Of a stretch of 64,000 bases of DNA, positions 28,558 to 36,442 are shown in pieces. Below the pieces are notes generated by a model that saw only the letters and a list, made by a program, of their open reading frames with translations, was not told the origin of the DNA and did not search any database. A program made the position numbers and the translations under genes. This stretch comes from Agrobacterium fabrum str. C58 (GTDB taxonomy: Bacteria; Pseudomonadota; Alphaproteobacteria; Rhizobiales; Rhizobiaceae). The first letter of the stretch is position 1. The number at the start of each line of letters is the position of its first letter. The DNA is taken from assembly GCF_000092025.1 (NCBI RefSeq), contig NC_003064.2, forward strand, positions 248,001 to 312,000, in the 5' to 3' direction.

Positions 28558-28563
28558 ATTGTT
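28539..28563 (+). promoter_or_regulatory. EcfG/RpoE2-type promoter for the iron permease gene
   Basis: GGAAC (28539-28543), 17 nt, GTT (28561-28563). The start codon of the iron permease follows 86 nt later. It overlaps an equally good site on the other strand. Confidence 0.75.
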
Positions 28564-28649
28564 GGAGGACCCAAGACGCGTCGTGCCCTGGCTAACTGTC
28601 CAGTCTTCTGGCGGTCAGGTCCCCGTTGTCAGCAGCGAGGTGCAGCACC

Positions 28650-29057
28650 GTGAACAAGTTCTTTACGCTTTTTGCGAGCCGTACTGCCTCTTTTGCCGGC
28701 TCATCGACTGCTTTTGTCGTCGCGTTCGGCACCGTCATCGCCTGGGGCATAAGCGGGCCTTTCTTCGGGTTTTCTGAAGTCTGGCAGCTGGTAATCAACA
28801 CTGGTACGACCATTGTGACATTTCTAATGATTTTCCTCGTACAGAACTCGCAGAACCGAGATTCTGCTGCAATGGAAGCAAAGCTGGACGAACTCTTGAG
28901 GGCTGTGGAGCAGGCGCGCGCGGATTTTATCGGAATCGAGCATCTCACGGCCCAAGAAATCGAGGATATCCGTGCTCGACTGGAAAAGGAGAACGGACAT
29001 GGAGGCGAGAAGCCGTCGCCACATCATGCCATGGCGCGATTGCTTTCCCGGCGTTAG
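28650..29057 (+). CDS. Low-affinity iron permease family protein
   Basis: A 135-residue membrane protein of the low-affinity iron permease family. Two helices are evident (FVVAFGTVIAWGISGPFFGF and VINTGTTIVTFLMIFLVQNS), the latter followed by the conserved QNRDSAAMEAKLDELLRAVE cytoplasmic segment, which is diagnostic. GAGG at 28637-28640 favours GTG 28650 as start; the longer reading begins with TTG. It is expressed from an EcfG-type promoter. The transported ion is uncertain, since bacterial members are poorly characterised. Confidence 0.85.
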   Translation: MNKFFTLFASRTASFAGSSTAFVVAFGTVIAWGISGPFFGFSEVWQLVINTGTTIVTFLMIFLVQNSQNRDSAAMEAKLDELLRAVEQARADFIGIEHLTAQEIEDIRARLEKENGHGGEKPSPHHAMARLLSRR

Positions 29058-29225
29058 GTCGGACAGTTTCCCGGATAGCGGCGGTGGCAGCCATCTGCCG
29101 CCACTCATAGCCGCAACGGACGGCGTATAAAAACGACAGATAGCCCGTTAGCCACGCCGCGCCGGGCGCGCGGGTACGGCAATAATCCGGCTGAGACGGC
29201 ATTTTCCCTTCCACTAATTATTTTC

Positions 29226-29250
29226 GGAACTCTCCGCATTTCGGTTTGTT
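29226..29250 (+). promoter_or_regulatory. EcfG/RpoE2-type promoter for the leader ORF and DUF892 gene
   Basis: GGAAC (29226-29230), 17-nt spacer, GTT (29248-29250). A 24-codon leader ORF and the ferritin-like gene follow at 29348 and 29424. Confidence 0.78.
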
Positions 29251-29347
29251 TGGAAAGCGCCCATGCCGTCCGAGACCGGTTTCAGCCTACTGGAGGAAAC
29301 TCCGTAAGGGAGGCTCGCAAGCATGTTTCTAGTGGAGGAAAAACCAG

Positions 29348-29422
29348 ATGAAGAAAACTGTTGCCTTGCTCCTCGGTGGGAGTGGGCTTTTGGCTTACCG
29401 CCACCAAGCAACAGGAGATTGA
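29348..29422 (+). CDS. 24-residue small ORF coupled to the DUF892 gene
   Basis: ATG 29348 to TGA 29420-29422 encodes 24 residues beginning MKKTVALLLGGSGLLAY and ending with a short polar tail. GGAGG at 29334-29338, 9 nt before the ATG, is a strong ribosome-binding site. The stop is one base before the ATG of the ferritin-like gene, whose own ribosome-binding site lies inside this ORF, so translation is probably coupled. It may be a leader peptide or a tiny membrane-associated protein. I do not recognise a family. Confidence 0.55.
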   Translation: MKKTVALLLGGSGLLAYRHQATGD

Positions 29423-29423
29423 A

Positions 29424-29924
29424 ATGGCTGAGAAGACATTGAAAGACCTTTTCCTCGATACGGTGAAGGACATTTATTTCGCCGAGCGGCAGATCCTGAA
29501 GGCGCTCCCAAAGATGGCGCGGGCTGCGCAGTCAGCGGATCTGAAGGCCGCCTTCGAAAAGCACAGGGACGAGACCGAGGTTCATGTGGAGCGTTTGCAG
29601 AATGTCTTTGAGTTTCTCGGCAAGCCGGCACGCGGCAGGACCTGTGAGGCGATCCAGGGCATTATCGCGGAAGGCGAGGAGATCATGGAGGAGTTCAAGG
29701 GGTCATCAGCGCTGGATGCTGGGCTGATTTCATCAGCCCAGGCGGTAGAGCACTACGAGATCACCCGTTACGGCACTTTGAAGACCTGGGCGGTCGAACT
29801 GGGCATGAAAGAAGCAGCCAAGCTGTTCGAACAGACGCTGGGCGAAGAGAGCGCGACGGATACGGCTCTCTCATCGCTTGCTCAGGCAAGGGCCAACATC
29901 AAGGGAAAATCCAAAGCAGCGTGA
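29424..29924 (+). CDS. Ferritin-like DUF892 protein (YciE/YciF family)
   Basis: A 166-residue four-helix protein. TLKDLFLDTVKDIYFAERQI followed by LPKMARAAQSADLKAAFEKH is the YciE/YciF signature; the Glu/His residues (E in YFAERQ, E-x-x-H in RDETEVHVERL, and E-x-x-x in AQAVEHYEI) are placed as in ferritin-like diiron sites. AGGAG lies 8 nt before ATG 29424. Members are general stress proteins. It is expressed from the EcfG-type promoter at 29226 and closed by a strong terminator at 29933. Confidence 0.93.
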   Translation: MAEKTLKDLFLDTVKDIYFAERQILKALPKMARAAQSADLKAAFEKHRDETEVHVERLQNVFEFLGKPARGRTCEAIQGIIAEGEEIMEEFKGSSALDAGLISSAQAVEHYEITRYGTLKTWAVELGMKEAAKLFEQTLGEESATDTALSSLAQARANIKGKSKAA

Positions 29925-29932
29925 CCCGTCAT

Positions 29933-29966
29933 ACGGACGTGCCGCTGAAACCGGCGGCACGTCCGT
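29933..29966 (+). terminator. Strong hairpin terminator after the DUF892 gene
   Basis: A perfect 12-bp stem (ACGGACGTGCCG / CGGCACGTCCGT) with a 10-nt loop, followed by TATGAAATATTTCTTT. The gene stop is 9 nt upstream. Confidence 0.75.
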
Positions 29967-29998
29967 TATGAAATATTTCTTTCATGCGAGGTTGAATC

Positions 29999-30658
29999 AT
30001 GAGGCTGGTACGCGACAATGGATTGACGATTGTCCTTGTCCTGACTTCCCTGTTAACGATCGGAGGCATGCTCGCGACCGGCTGGGCTGTTTACAATAAG
30101 GAGCTTGTGCAGCATCACGCGACGCCGCTCACACTATTCTCTTACGCAAGAAGCGGCCATTTCCTTTCCGCACTGTTCGAAAACTGGGAGAGCGAATTTT
30201 TGCAAATGTCGGCGTATGTCATGCTGACCGCTTTTCTGTTTCAACGAGGCTCGTCCGAATCCAAAAACCCCGACGAGCCATCTTCACAGGATGAAGACCC
30301 TGCGCAAAAAGCAGATGATACCGAGGCGCCCTGGGCAGTGAGAGCAGGGGGATTTATCCGCGCCATCTATTCCTACTCTTTGGGGCTTGCCCTGTTCTTC
30401 CTTTTTGTTGTCAGTTTTGTCCTGCATCTGAAATACAATGCCGACGCGGCTGCCCTGGAGACTGCCATGCACGGCAATCCCGAGACGACGCTGTTTTCGC
30501 ATCTGGGAAGTACAGAGTTCTGGTTTGAATCGTTTCAGAACTGGCAATCGGAGTTTCTTTCGACCGCAGTTCTTGTGGTTCTTTCGATCTTCCTGCGCTT
30601 CCGTGGGTCACCGGAATCGAAACCCGTCGCCGCGCCTCACAGCGAGACCGGCGGATAG
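29999..30658 (+). CDS. DUF6766-like integral membrane protein
   Basis: A 219-residue protein with four predicted helices in two similar halves. Each half carries a helix, a region with FENWESEFLQM or FQNWQSEFLST, and another hydrophobic helix (residues about 9-29 and 62-78, then 123-145 and 185-200). A polar, acidic linker (ESKNPDEPSSQDEDPAQKAD) separates the halves, suggesting internal duplication. GAGG lies before ATG 29999. It ends 12 nt before the hydrolase gene. Function is unknown; its place in a stress island is the only clue. Confidence 0.8.
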   Translation: MRLVRDNGLTIVLVLTSLLTIGGMLATGWAVYNKELVQHHATPLTLFSYARSGHFLSALFENWESEFLQMSAYVMLTAFLFQRGSSESKNPDEPSSQDEDPAQKADDTEAPWAVRAGGFIRAIYSYSLGLALFFLFVVSFVLHLKYNADAAALETAMHGNPETTLFSHLGSTEFWFESFQNWQSEFLSTAVLVVLSIFLRFRGSPESKPVAAPHSETGG

Positions 30659-30670
30659 AGGGGGAGGGAA

Positions 30671-31297
30671 TTGATCGAGTTTTCTGCGGAGGGGGACTGG
30701 CGGCACCTGTGCGTCGACATGCAGCGTGTCTTCGCTGAAGATACGCCGTGGCACGTCGAATGGATGGACCGCATCAGTGAAGAGGTTGAGGTTGTGGTTG
30801 CGAGCGACCCCGCGCGATGCATCTTCACCTGTTTTGTGCCGCCTAGGTCTGTAGGGGAGGCCCGTGGGGCATGGCGAGCCTATTATGAAAAATGGCCGAT
30901 GATGACACAGCAGGCCCTGGCTCCCGAACTCATCGAGGTCATCCCTTCGTTATCGCGCTACATCCCGCCCGCCCGCATCTTCCGCAAAAGCGTCTATTCA
31001 CCGTGGCAACATGGAGGCCTCGGCGAAATCCTGCGGCAGGAGCAGGTTTCGACCCTGGTGATTACCGGCGGGGAAACAGATGTCTGCGTGCTCGCTACTG
31101 TGCTTGGGGCGATCGACCAAGGATTTTACGTCATTCTGGTCGAGGATGCACTTTGCAGCGGAAGGGACGCAACACATGATGCAGCCATGAAGCTGCTCTC
31201 GGGTCGTTTTTCAACGCAACTGCAGGTATGCGATACGGCAACGCTCCTTCAGGCGCTTCCACCGAAGAAAGGAGCTAGATTGCCCGAGATAAGTTAG
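30671..31297 (+). CDS. Isochorismatase-family cysteine hydrolase
   Basis: A 208-residue cysteine hydrolase. The catalytic triad is visible as D16 (LCVDMQRVF), K106 ([10 protein letters not shown]) and C139 ([11 protein letters not shown]). The family includes nicotinamidases and N-carbamoyl amidases. It begins with TTG 30671 after GAGGGGGAGGG, and no ATG in frame is better placed. The same frame stays open for 60 codons beyond the TAG stop (see the next entry). Confidence 0.88.
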   Translation: MIEFSAEGDWRHLCVDMQRVFAEDTPWHVEWMDRISEEVEVVVASDPARCIFTCFVPPRSVGEARGAWRAYYEKWPMMTQQALAPELIEVIPSLSRYIPPARIFRKSVYSPWQHGGLGEILRQEQVSTLVITGGETDVCVLATVLGAIDQGFYVILVEDALCSGRDATHDAAMKLLSGRFSTQLQVCDTATLLQALPPKKGARLPEIS

Positions 31298-31480
31298 GCC
31301 ACCCGGGCCGCGACCCCAAAGGTAATCAAAATCATTGTGGGCAAGCGCACGGTACTTGAGGGTATCCTCAACACTGGCAGTGTTCTGACGGTCAAGACAC
31401 GAAAGCGCGCCGAACCTCAATCCATCGAGCTTACAATCGGCGACCTGGCGCCTAAGGTTAGGACTCCGGGACCGGGTTAA
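31298..31480 (+). pseudogene. 60-codon open frame directly after the isochorismatase stop
   Basis: The frame of the preceding hydrolase continues without interruption from 31298 to TAA 31478-31480. The reading contains PKVIKIIVGKRTVLEGILN followed by TGSVLTVKTRKRAEPQS, which looks protein-like (alternating hydrophobic strands, Lys/Arg). It has no ATG; an internal GTG near 31336 would give 48 residues. It could be a fragment of another gene or a read-through extension. I do not recognise a family. Confidence 0.35.
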
Positions 31481-31707
31481 CCCCTGAAATCGCCCTCGTC
31501 AGCGTCTCGCTCGTCGTAGTTCAAGTCCCAGTCTTTTTCGGGTTTTTTGGCTCCGGGTGGCAGCTTGTTGGCTGTTGCGTCGTCGGACCCGGTGATAACG
31601 CGCGGCTTTGCACTCACCACGCCGTTGTTATCAGAGGTTTTTTTGCCGCGCGCAAATTGCGGTTCGCTGTCCTTGTGAATCTGCTTCAGCTTTTCGTCCT
31701 TGTTCAT
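31477..31707 (-). CDS. Small hydrophilic stress protein
   Basis: A 76-residue highly charged protein (start MNKDEKLKQIHKDSEPQFAR, end DLNYDERDADEGDFRG) with no hydrophobic core and likely disordered. AAGGAGGACACG is directly before the ATG. An EcfG-type promoter at 31731-31755 ends 24 nt upstream. Family is unknown; small acidic hydrophilic proteins of this kind are common in alphaproteobacterial stress regulons. Confidence 0.7.
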   Translation of the reverse strand: MNKDEKLKQIHKDSEPQFARGKKTSDNNGVVSAKPRVITGSDDATANKLPPGAKKPEKDWDLNYDERDADEGDFRG

Positions 31708-31730
31708 CGTGTCCTCCTTGATCCTTTACT

Positions 31731-31755
31731 AACCGTTTTCCCGCGTCACTGTTCC
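31731..31755 (-). promoter_or_regulatory. EcfG/RpoE2-type promoter for the 76-residue protein
   Basis: GGAAC (31755-31751), 17-nt spacer, GTT (31733-31731) on the minus strand, 24 nt before the start codon. It is back-to-back with the plus-strand site at 31776. Confidence 0.78.
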
Positions 31756-31775
31756 CTCAAAGCCTTTATCGGGCT

Positions 31776-31800
31776 GGAACTGCCTTCAGATGCCGCAGTT
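31776..31800 (+). promoter_or_regulatory. EcfG/RpoE2-type promoter for a 58-residue protein
   Basis: GGAAC (31776-31780), 17-nt spacer, GTT (31798-31800). Divergent from the site at 31731-31755. Confidence 0.75.
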
Positions 31801-31852
31801 AGACCGCCGGATGAATCCATTTATTCCGCGATCCCCAAGCGGTGATGAAGCG

Positions 31853-32029
31853 ATGAATCAGCCAGACGAAGATATCAAGCCAGAACCCGGTACAGATGAT
31901 GCCTTCTACCGGAACGGCCACGAAAGCTGCCAAGACAGGGAACAAAGGAGAAAAAACGCCGAACTTATGATTGATCAGAGGCCGCAGCGGCTGTCAGCTG
32001 GCGGCGCGGAAAACGCCGATCAATTGTAG
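31853..32029 (+). CDS. Small hydrophilic protein in the stress island
   Basis: A 58-residue acidic and polar protein starting MNQPDEDIKPEPGTDDAFYR. The ATG at 31853 is preceded by a weak GGTGATG; an alternative ATG is at 31811. The strongest support is the exact EcfG-type promoter at 31776-31800, which has no other gene downstream. No family is recognised. Confidence 0.5.
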   Translation: MNQPDEDIKPEPGTDDAFYRNGHESCQDREQRRKNAELMIDQRPQRLSAGGAENADQL

Positions 32030-32159
32030 GAACTAACGCTTGGAGCGGTTCAACTGTTCGAACACCGACGCGGGAGAGTTACTGATTTTGCGATTGTACG
32101 TTGGCGTACGGCAGCCAAGCGTCTCGCGAGACATTTTTCCATCGTGAAAGGATAGAAAA

Positions 32160-32683
32160 ATGGCCAAGCACGCTGTGAGTGGAGTTTCCGGAAACACATT
32201 GAATGATACGCAGCTAGAGGTGTTGCGTATCGGTATTTCAGACCTGGCGCCGGCCCTGCGGTTTTTGCCCGCCGCTTCGTCAGAAATGAGGAGGATGTCG
32301 ATGATCTCGTTCGAGAGACGATGTTGCGAGGACTGAGGGCTCTACACGGTTTTACTCCCGGTACGGCATTAAAATCATGGCTCTTTACCATTTTGCGCAA
32401 CACGTTCTGCACCCGCTACAAGGTGTCTAAACGCGAATGTGTAGGCTTGCCCGTTGGTATCGAGCAAACCATGTCTACCCCTGCCAGCCGGGAATGGCAT
32501 GTGCAGCATCAGGAAGCCATGCGGGCGATACGGGATCTCGACAAGGATCAGAAAAAAGCTCTCCTGCTTGTCGCCGGAGGGACGAGTTACTCCGATGCTG
32601 CGGCGATTTGCGGCTGCCGGGTTGGCACCATCAAAAGCCGGGTCAACAGGGCAAGGGAATCGCTACGGCGCAATCTTGACTAA
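32160..32683 (+). pseudogene. EcfG-like ECF sigma factor with a one-base frameshift
   Basis: ATG 32160 (GAAAGGA upstream) opens a frame whose first 34 codons end SDLAPALR; at the T5 run 32262-32266 the continuation in the -1 frame gives FARRFVRNEEDVDDLV, the region 2.1-2.2 of ECF sigma factors, then KSWLFTILRNTFCTRYK and the region 4 helix-turn-helix AAAICGCRVGTIKSRVNRAR. The 174-residue fused reading is normal in length. Either one T has been lost (pseudogene or assembly error), or slippage on the T-run restores the frame. It resembles EcfG (ECF15) sigma factors, whose promoters fill this region. The plain zero-frame product would be truncated. Confidence 0.75.
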
Positions 32684-32767
32684 AGCATTTCCGGTGAAAA
32701 TCGGATCTGCGGAAATGACCTTTCTCTTTGTTTTTACGCAGTCCGAACCCAATTTGCTGGACATGCG

Positions 32768-34552
32768 TTAGCGGCCTGCATAGATCGCAAATTGCGCCGC
32801 ATAACCTTCGTATCGCGTGTTACCGACGCTGCCGTTCCGGTGAAGGATTTCTCCTTTCACCGCCGGCAGTTCGCACATGTTTTCCGAAAGGTTTGCCCGC
32901 ATTTCCAGCCGTCCCGCTTTGAAATGCCAGTCGATTGCAAGACACCGAGGCTCGCAATCAAGGGAAATGCCTTTCTCGAAGTGTGAGCAGAGGAGAGGCC
33001 AGATGTGCCCGCGGCGTTTTGCAAGCAACGCGGCCATGTCTGCTCTTGACTGTCTCCCCTCGGTTGTTTCTGCATGGGTCCACTTCAGTGTAGAGAGCTG
33101 CATGGTGTGCTGATCATTCGGGTCCATTACCATCTGGGAAGCATCTGGCGGGAGTTCTCCCTGAAAACTTTCCGCCTGTTTAAGCCGGTTCCTTATTTCC
33201 TGTTCCCGGTTGTGGTCGGGGTGGTCGGAAAAGAAGAAGAACGGGTTGGCCGAGCCGTGCTCGTCCCCCATGAAGACCAGCGGCGTCTGCGGGCAAAGCA
33301 AGAGGATCGCCTCGAGCGTGCCGAAAAGCGGCGGCGGTATGAGGGCACGCAGCCTCTCACCGCGCAAACGGTTGCCGGCCTGATCGTGATTATGGAGAAA
33401 GTTCACAAATCGATGGGGCGGGAGATGCCCGCTCGGCTCGCCGCTGGCGGCAAAATTCCGAGAGGGCCGCGGTTCTCCCTGATAGACGAAGCCGGTCGCC
33501 AGCGAGCGGCGAAGATTTTCATAGGGCCGACTGGCGAAATCTTCGTAGATACCGCCCTCTTCGTTCGTGGTCGCCACGTGGATGACGTGGTGAAAATCGT
33601 CGTTCCACTGCGCATCGACCAAGATCGCCCCATCGGCCATGGGTGTCATTGGCGAGGCCGCGTTTCTCGCATCCTCTATGACCAGATGCACATGCCTGTT
33701 TCTTATTGTGCGCTTCACCTCCCGCGCCATCTCAATAAGGAAATCAACCTCTCCGTCGCCGCCAGCGAGATGATCTGCGGCATCGATCCGCAATCCGTCA
33801 AAGCGATAGGTCTCGAGCCAGTAGAATGCATTCTGAAGAAAGAACGACCGAACTTCGGCACGGTTGAAGTCCGGCGCGGGTCCCCACGGTGTCTCATGCT
33901 TCTTGAAAAATGCCGGCGCGTAGGCCTGAAGGGTATTTCCTGCGGGGCCGAAGTGATTGTAGACGACATCCAACAGCACCATGATGCCATGGCCATGGGC
34001 TTGATCAATGAAAGCCTTGAGCTCGTCTGGAGTGCCATAATCCCGCTGCGGTGAAAATTGCAGGACGCCGTCGTAACCCCAGCCGCGACTTCCAGCAAAG
34101 GTCGCAAGCGGCATAAGTTCGATGGTGGTAATGCCCACGTCTGCAAGATATTCAAGTTTCTCTGCCGCGGCGGCAAAGGTGCCCTCGGGTGTAAAAGTCC
34201 CGATATGGAGCTCATAGACGACTGCTTCGTGCCAAGGCCGGCCCTTCCAGTTCGGGTTTTTCCAGGCGAAATCATGGTTGACGATCAGGGAGGGGCCACG
34301 CGGGCCTTCCTGCTGCCGGTTGGAAGCGGGATCTGCAACCCTCGTCCTGTCGGCCAGCACGAAGCCATAGCGATCGCCGGGGAGGGCGGGTTTTGTGATG
34401 TCGTGCCAGCCATCACCAGCCGTGTGCATGTCGAATTCCGCATCGTTCAGCCACAGTTTCACTGTTGCCGAGGCGGGTGCCCAGATGCTGAAATCCGTGT
34501 CGCCGGATTGATGGCGCTGCGCACCCCATTTGCGATAATTCGCTGCATTCAT
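32768..34552 (-). CDS. treZ: Malto-oligosyltrehalose trehalohydrolase
   Basis: A 594-residue family 13 glycoside hydrolase. An N-terminal beta domain (WGAQRHQSGDTDFSIWAPAS) precedes the barrel. FDGLRIDAADHL gives the nucleophile D257, HLVIEDARN the acid/base E293, and FLHNHDQAGNR the stabilising Asp, all as in TreZ. The enzyme releases trehalose from maltooligosyl-trehalose made by TreY. GGAGG 8 nt before ATG 34552 sets the start. It lies 26 nt after glgA in one operon. No treY is in the window. Confidence 0.94.
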   Translation of the reverse strand: MNAANYRKWGAQRHQSGDTDFSIWAPASATVKLWLNDAEFDMHTAGDGWHDITKPALPGDRYGFVLADRTRVADPASNRQQEGPRGPSLIVNHDFAWKNPNWKGRPWHEAVVYELHIGTFTPEGTFAAAAEKLEYLADVGITTIELMPLATFAGSRGWGYDGVLQFSPQRDYGTPDELKAFIDQAHGHGIMVLLDVVYNHFGPAGNTLQAYAPAFFKKHETPWGPAPDFNRAEVRSFFLQNAFYWLETYRFDGLRIDAADHLAGGDGEVDFLIEMAREVKRTIRNRHVHLVIEDARNAASPMTPMADGAILVDAQWNDDFHHVIHVATTNEEGGIYEDFASRPYENLRRSLATGFVYQGEPRPSRNFAASGEPSGHLPPHRFVNFLHNHDQAGNRLRGERLRALIPPPLFGTLEAILLLCPQTPLVFMGDEHGSANPFFFFSDHPDHNREQEIRNRLKQAESFQGELPPDASQMVMDPNDQHTMQLSTLKWTHAETTEGRQSRADMAALLAKRRGHIWPLLCSHFEKGISLDCEPRCLAIDWHFKAGRLEMRANLSENMCELPAVKGEILHRNGSVGNTRYEGYAAQFAIYAGR

Positions 34553-34578
34553 CACCAGAGCCTCCTGTTGCCGGTGGC

Positions 34579-36108
34579 CTAACCTGTTGGTGATCCTGGG
34601 GTTCCCGCCAGCCGCCTATCAGCTCTTATCTTTGCAAAAGTCTCGGTTCTGATGTCGGCGACGGCATCCGTTTCGCGCGTGCTGTTGCCGACAAGGCTCT
34701 CGAAAAGCGCCATATATTGTGCGGCACTCTTGTCCCAGGAAAAATTGGCCTGCATGGCCTGCGTCTGAAGCCGTCGGAAAAGTTCCCGGTCGTTATAGGC
34801 GCTAATGGCACGCTCCAGCGCGGCGCGCAGATCGTCTTCATTCGCCGGCTCGAATTGAAAGCCTGTTGCTACGCCCGCTTCAATGGCCGCGTCATTCGCG
34901 TCGATAATGGTTTCCGCCAGCCCGCCCGTGCGGCTGACGATGGGCAGCGCGCCGTATCGCAGCGCGTAAAGCTGCGTCAGCCCGCAGGGTTCGAACCGTG
35001 ACGGCTGGATGATGAAATCCGAGCCGGCCTGGATCATGTGCGCCAGCCGTTCGTCATAGCCGATATGGGCGCAGACTAGTTCCGGATAGCGCTTTGCCAG
35101 CGCCTGCAAGCTGTCTTCCAGTGCCGTATCTCCCTCTCCGTGAACGATCAGCCTGCCTTTCCTTTCTATTATAAGGGGTACGACGTGAGGGAGGAGATCG
35201 ATTCCCTTTTGCCAGGTCAGGCGACTGACCACGCCGAAGACAGGGCCCTGGGTAGGGGCTAGGCCAAGGGCCTGAAGCAAGGCATATTTGTTGAGGCTCC
35301 GTCTTGTCGCCGTGGCAGCCGTGAAATTTGCGAGAATGTACGGATCTGTTGCCGGATTCCAGACGTCGTGATCGACACCGTTGACGATGCCGCGCAGGTC
35401 CCCTCGCCGCCTGGCGAGCACGCCATGCATTCCCATCCCCATTTCCGGCGTAAGGATTTCTCTTGCATAAGTTGGACTAACCGTCGTTACCGCCGACGCG
35501 GTCGTCAGACCGCCCTTCAAAAATGACATGTCATCGTAATATTCAAGGCAATCGACAGTGCAGAGGTGCGAGGGTAGTCCAAGCATACCCGCCCTCTCCA
35601 GCGGATACTGACCCTGAAATGCGAGATTGTGAAGGGTTAGAACGGAGGCTACCGAGGGCGTCGAATCCGCGAGATAGACGCAGGTCAGAGCCGCGTGCCA
35701 ATCATGGACATGGACAACATCCGGCTGCCAGCCGTCAATCGCGCCGAGGGCTATTTCCGCCGCTACTTTGGACAGAACCGCAAAGCGAAGATCGTTGTCA
35801 GCAAAAGGCTCGCCTTTTACGCCATAGGGATGTCCGTCTCTGTCGAACAGGCTTGCCGCTTCAAGAAGCAGAAGCTTGTGACCATCGGAAACAACGTAAT
35901 AAACTGATACCGGCTGCTCCAGAATATTGGCAACCAGGACCGGCTTCCGGCCGCGGACAAGCGGCGTGAGCCCGCGGTAGAGGGGTAGCAATGTCCGAAC
36001 GTCAGCCCCTTTTCGTTCCAGCGCCTGCGGCAAAGCGCTCGTGGCATCGGCCAATCCGCCGGTTTTGACGAAGGGAAACATTTCGGCCGTAACGGCAAGA
36101 ATCCGCAT
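34579..36108 (-). CDS. glgA: Glycogen synthase (ADP-glucose type)
   Basis: A 509-residue GT5 glycosyltransferase, slightly longer than usual. The N-terminal MRILAVTAEMFPFVKTGGLA contains the K-T-G-G-L ADP-glucose motif, and the C-terminal half has TWQKGIDLLPHVVP, PSRFEPCGLTQLYALRYG and SRTGGLAETI. GGAGG lies before ATG 36108. It transfers glucose from ADP-glucose to alpha-1,4-glucan, the precursor for TreY/TreZ trehalose synthesis. A 58-residue gene with an EcfG-type promoter lies 94 nt upstream, so the operon is probably stress-induced. Confidence 0.95.
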   Translation of the reverse strand: MRILAVTAEMFPFVKTGGLADATSALPQALERKGADVRTLLPLYRGLTPLVRGRKPVLVANILEQPVSVYYVVSDGHKLLLLEAASLFDRDGHPYGVKGEPFADNDLRFAVLSKVAAEIALGAIDGWQPDVVHVHDWHAALTCVYLADSTPSVASVLTLHNLAFQGQYPLERAGMLGLPSHLCTVDCLEYYDDMSFLKGGLTTASAVTTVSPTYAREILTPEMGMGMHGVLARRRGDLRGIVNGVDHDVWNPATDPYILANFTAATATRRSLNKYALLQALGLAPTQGPVFGVVSRLTWQKGIDLLPHVVPLIIERKGRLIVHGEGDTALEDSLQALAKRYPELVCAHIGYDERLAHMIQAGSDFIIQPSRFEPCGLTQLYALRYGALPIVSRTGGLAETIIDANDAAIEAGVATGFQFEPANEDDLRAALERAISAYNDRELFRRLQTQAMQANFSWDKSAAQYMALFESLVGNSTRETDAVADIRTETFAKIRADRRLAGTPGSPTG

Positions 36109-36201
36109 TTGGCGCCTCCGGGAACGCAGTGATTTCAGATGGTGGGGAGCCCGGAAACAGGTTGGTGACAACCAAGCCGCCAGCCGGGAACAGGCGGGCG
36201 C

Positions 36202-36378
36202 TCACCTGTCCTGCTGGTGGCGGTGATGAGTCATATTTATGTTTGCCTGTCTGCCCGTCTGCGTCGAAGCCTCCTGTTCCTTCACAGGACAGGTATCTTC
36301 CGTGCTCAGACGGTCACTGACACCGAGACCTTGCTGGCTATGGTTTCTTTCAGGAATGGGGAGTGCTTTCCTGGTCAT
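36202..36378 (-). CDS. Small hydrophilic protein upstream of glgA
   Basis: A 58-residue polar protein starting MTRKALPIPERNHSQQGLGV and ending in a His/Gln-rich tail. GAGGTG precedes ATG 36378, and an exact EcfG-type promoter stands 40 nt before the start. It probably leads the glgA-treZ operon. No family is recognised. Confidence 0.6.
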   Translation of the reverse strand: MTRKALPIPERNHSQQGLGVSDRLSTEDTCPVKEQEASTQTGRQANINMTHHRHQQDR

Positions 36379-36417
36379 GTTACACCTCGTCGGGCATGAG
36401 TGCAGTAGAGCGAACCA

Positions 36418-36442
36418 AACCGTACTTTCCCCTGTTTGTTCC
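36418..36442 (-). promoter_or_regulatory. EcfG/RpoE2-type promoter upstream of the glgA-treZ operon
   Basis: GGAAC (36442-36438), 17-nt spacer, GTT (36420-36418) on the minus strand. Confidence 0.78.

Noticed and set aside
32037..32060. Possible EcfG promoter before the sigma gene (GGAAC near 32029)
   Set aside because: GTT occurs 14 and 22 nt after GGAAC, not 16-18, so it does not fit the spacing of the other eight.
33074..34054. 326-codon open frame on the plus strand
   Set aside because: It is antisense to treZ, with no ribosome-binding site and no domain; treZ is complete in the other strand.
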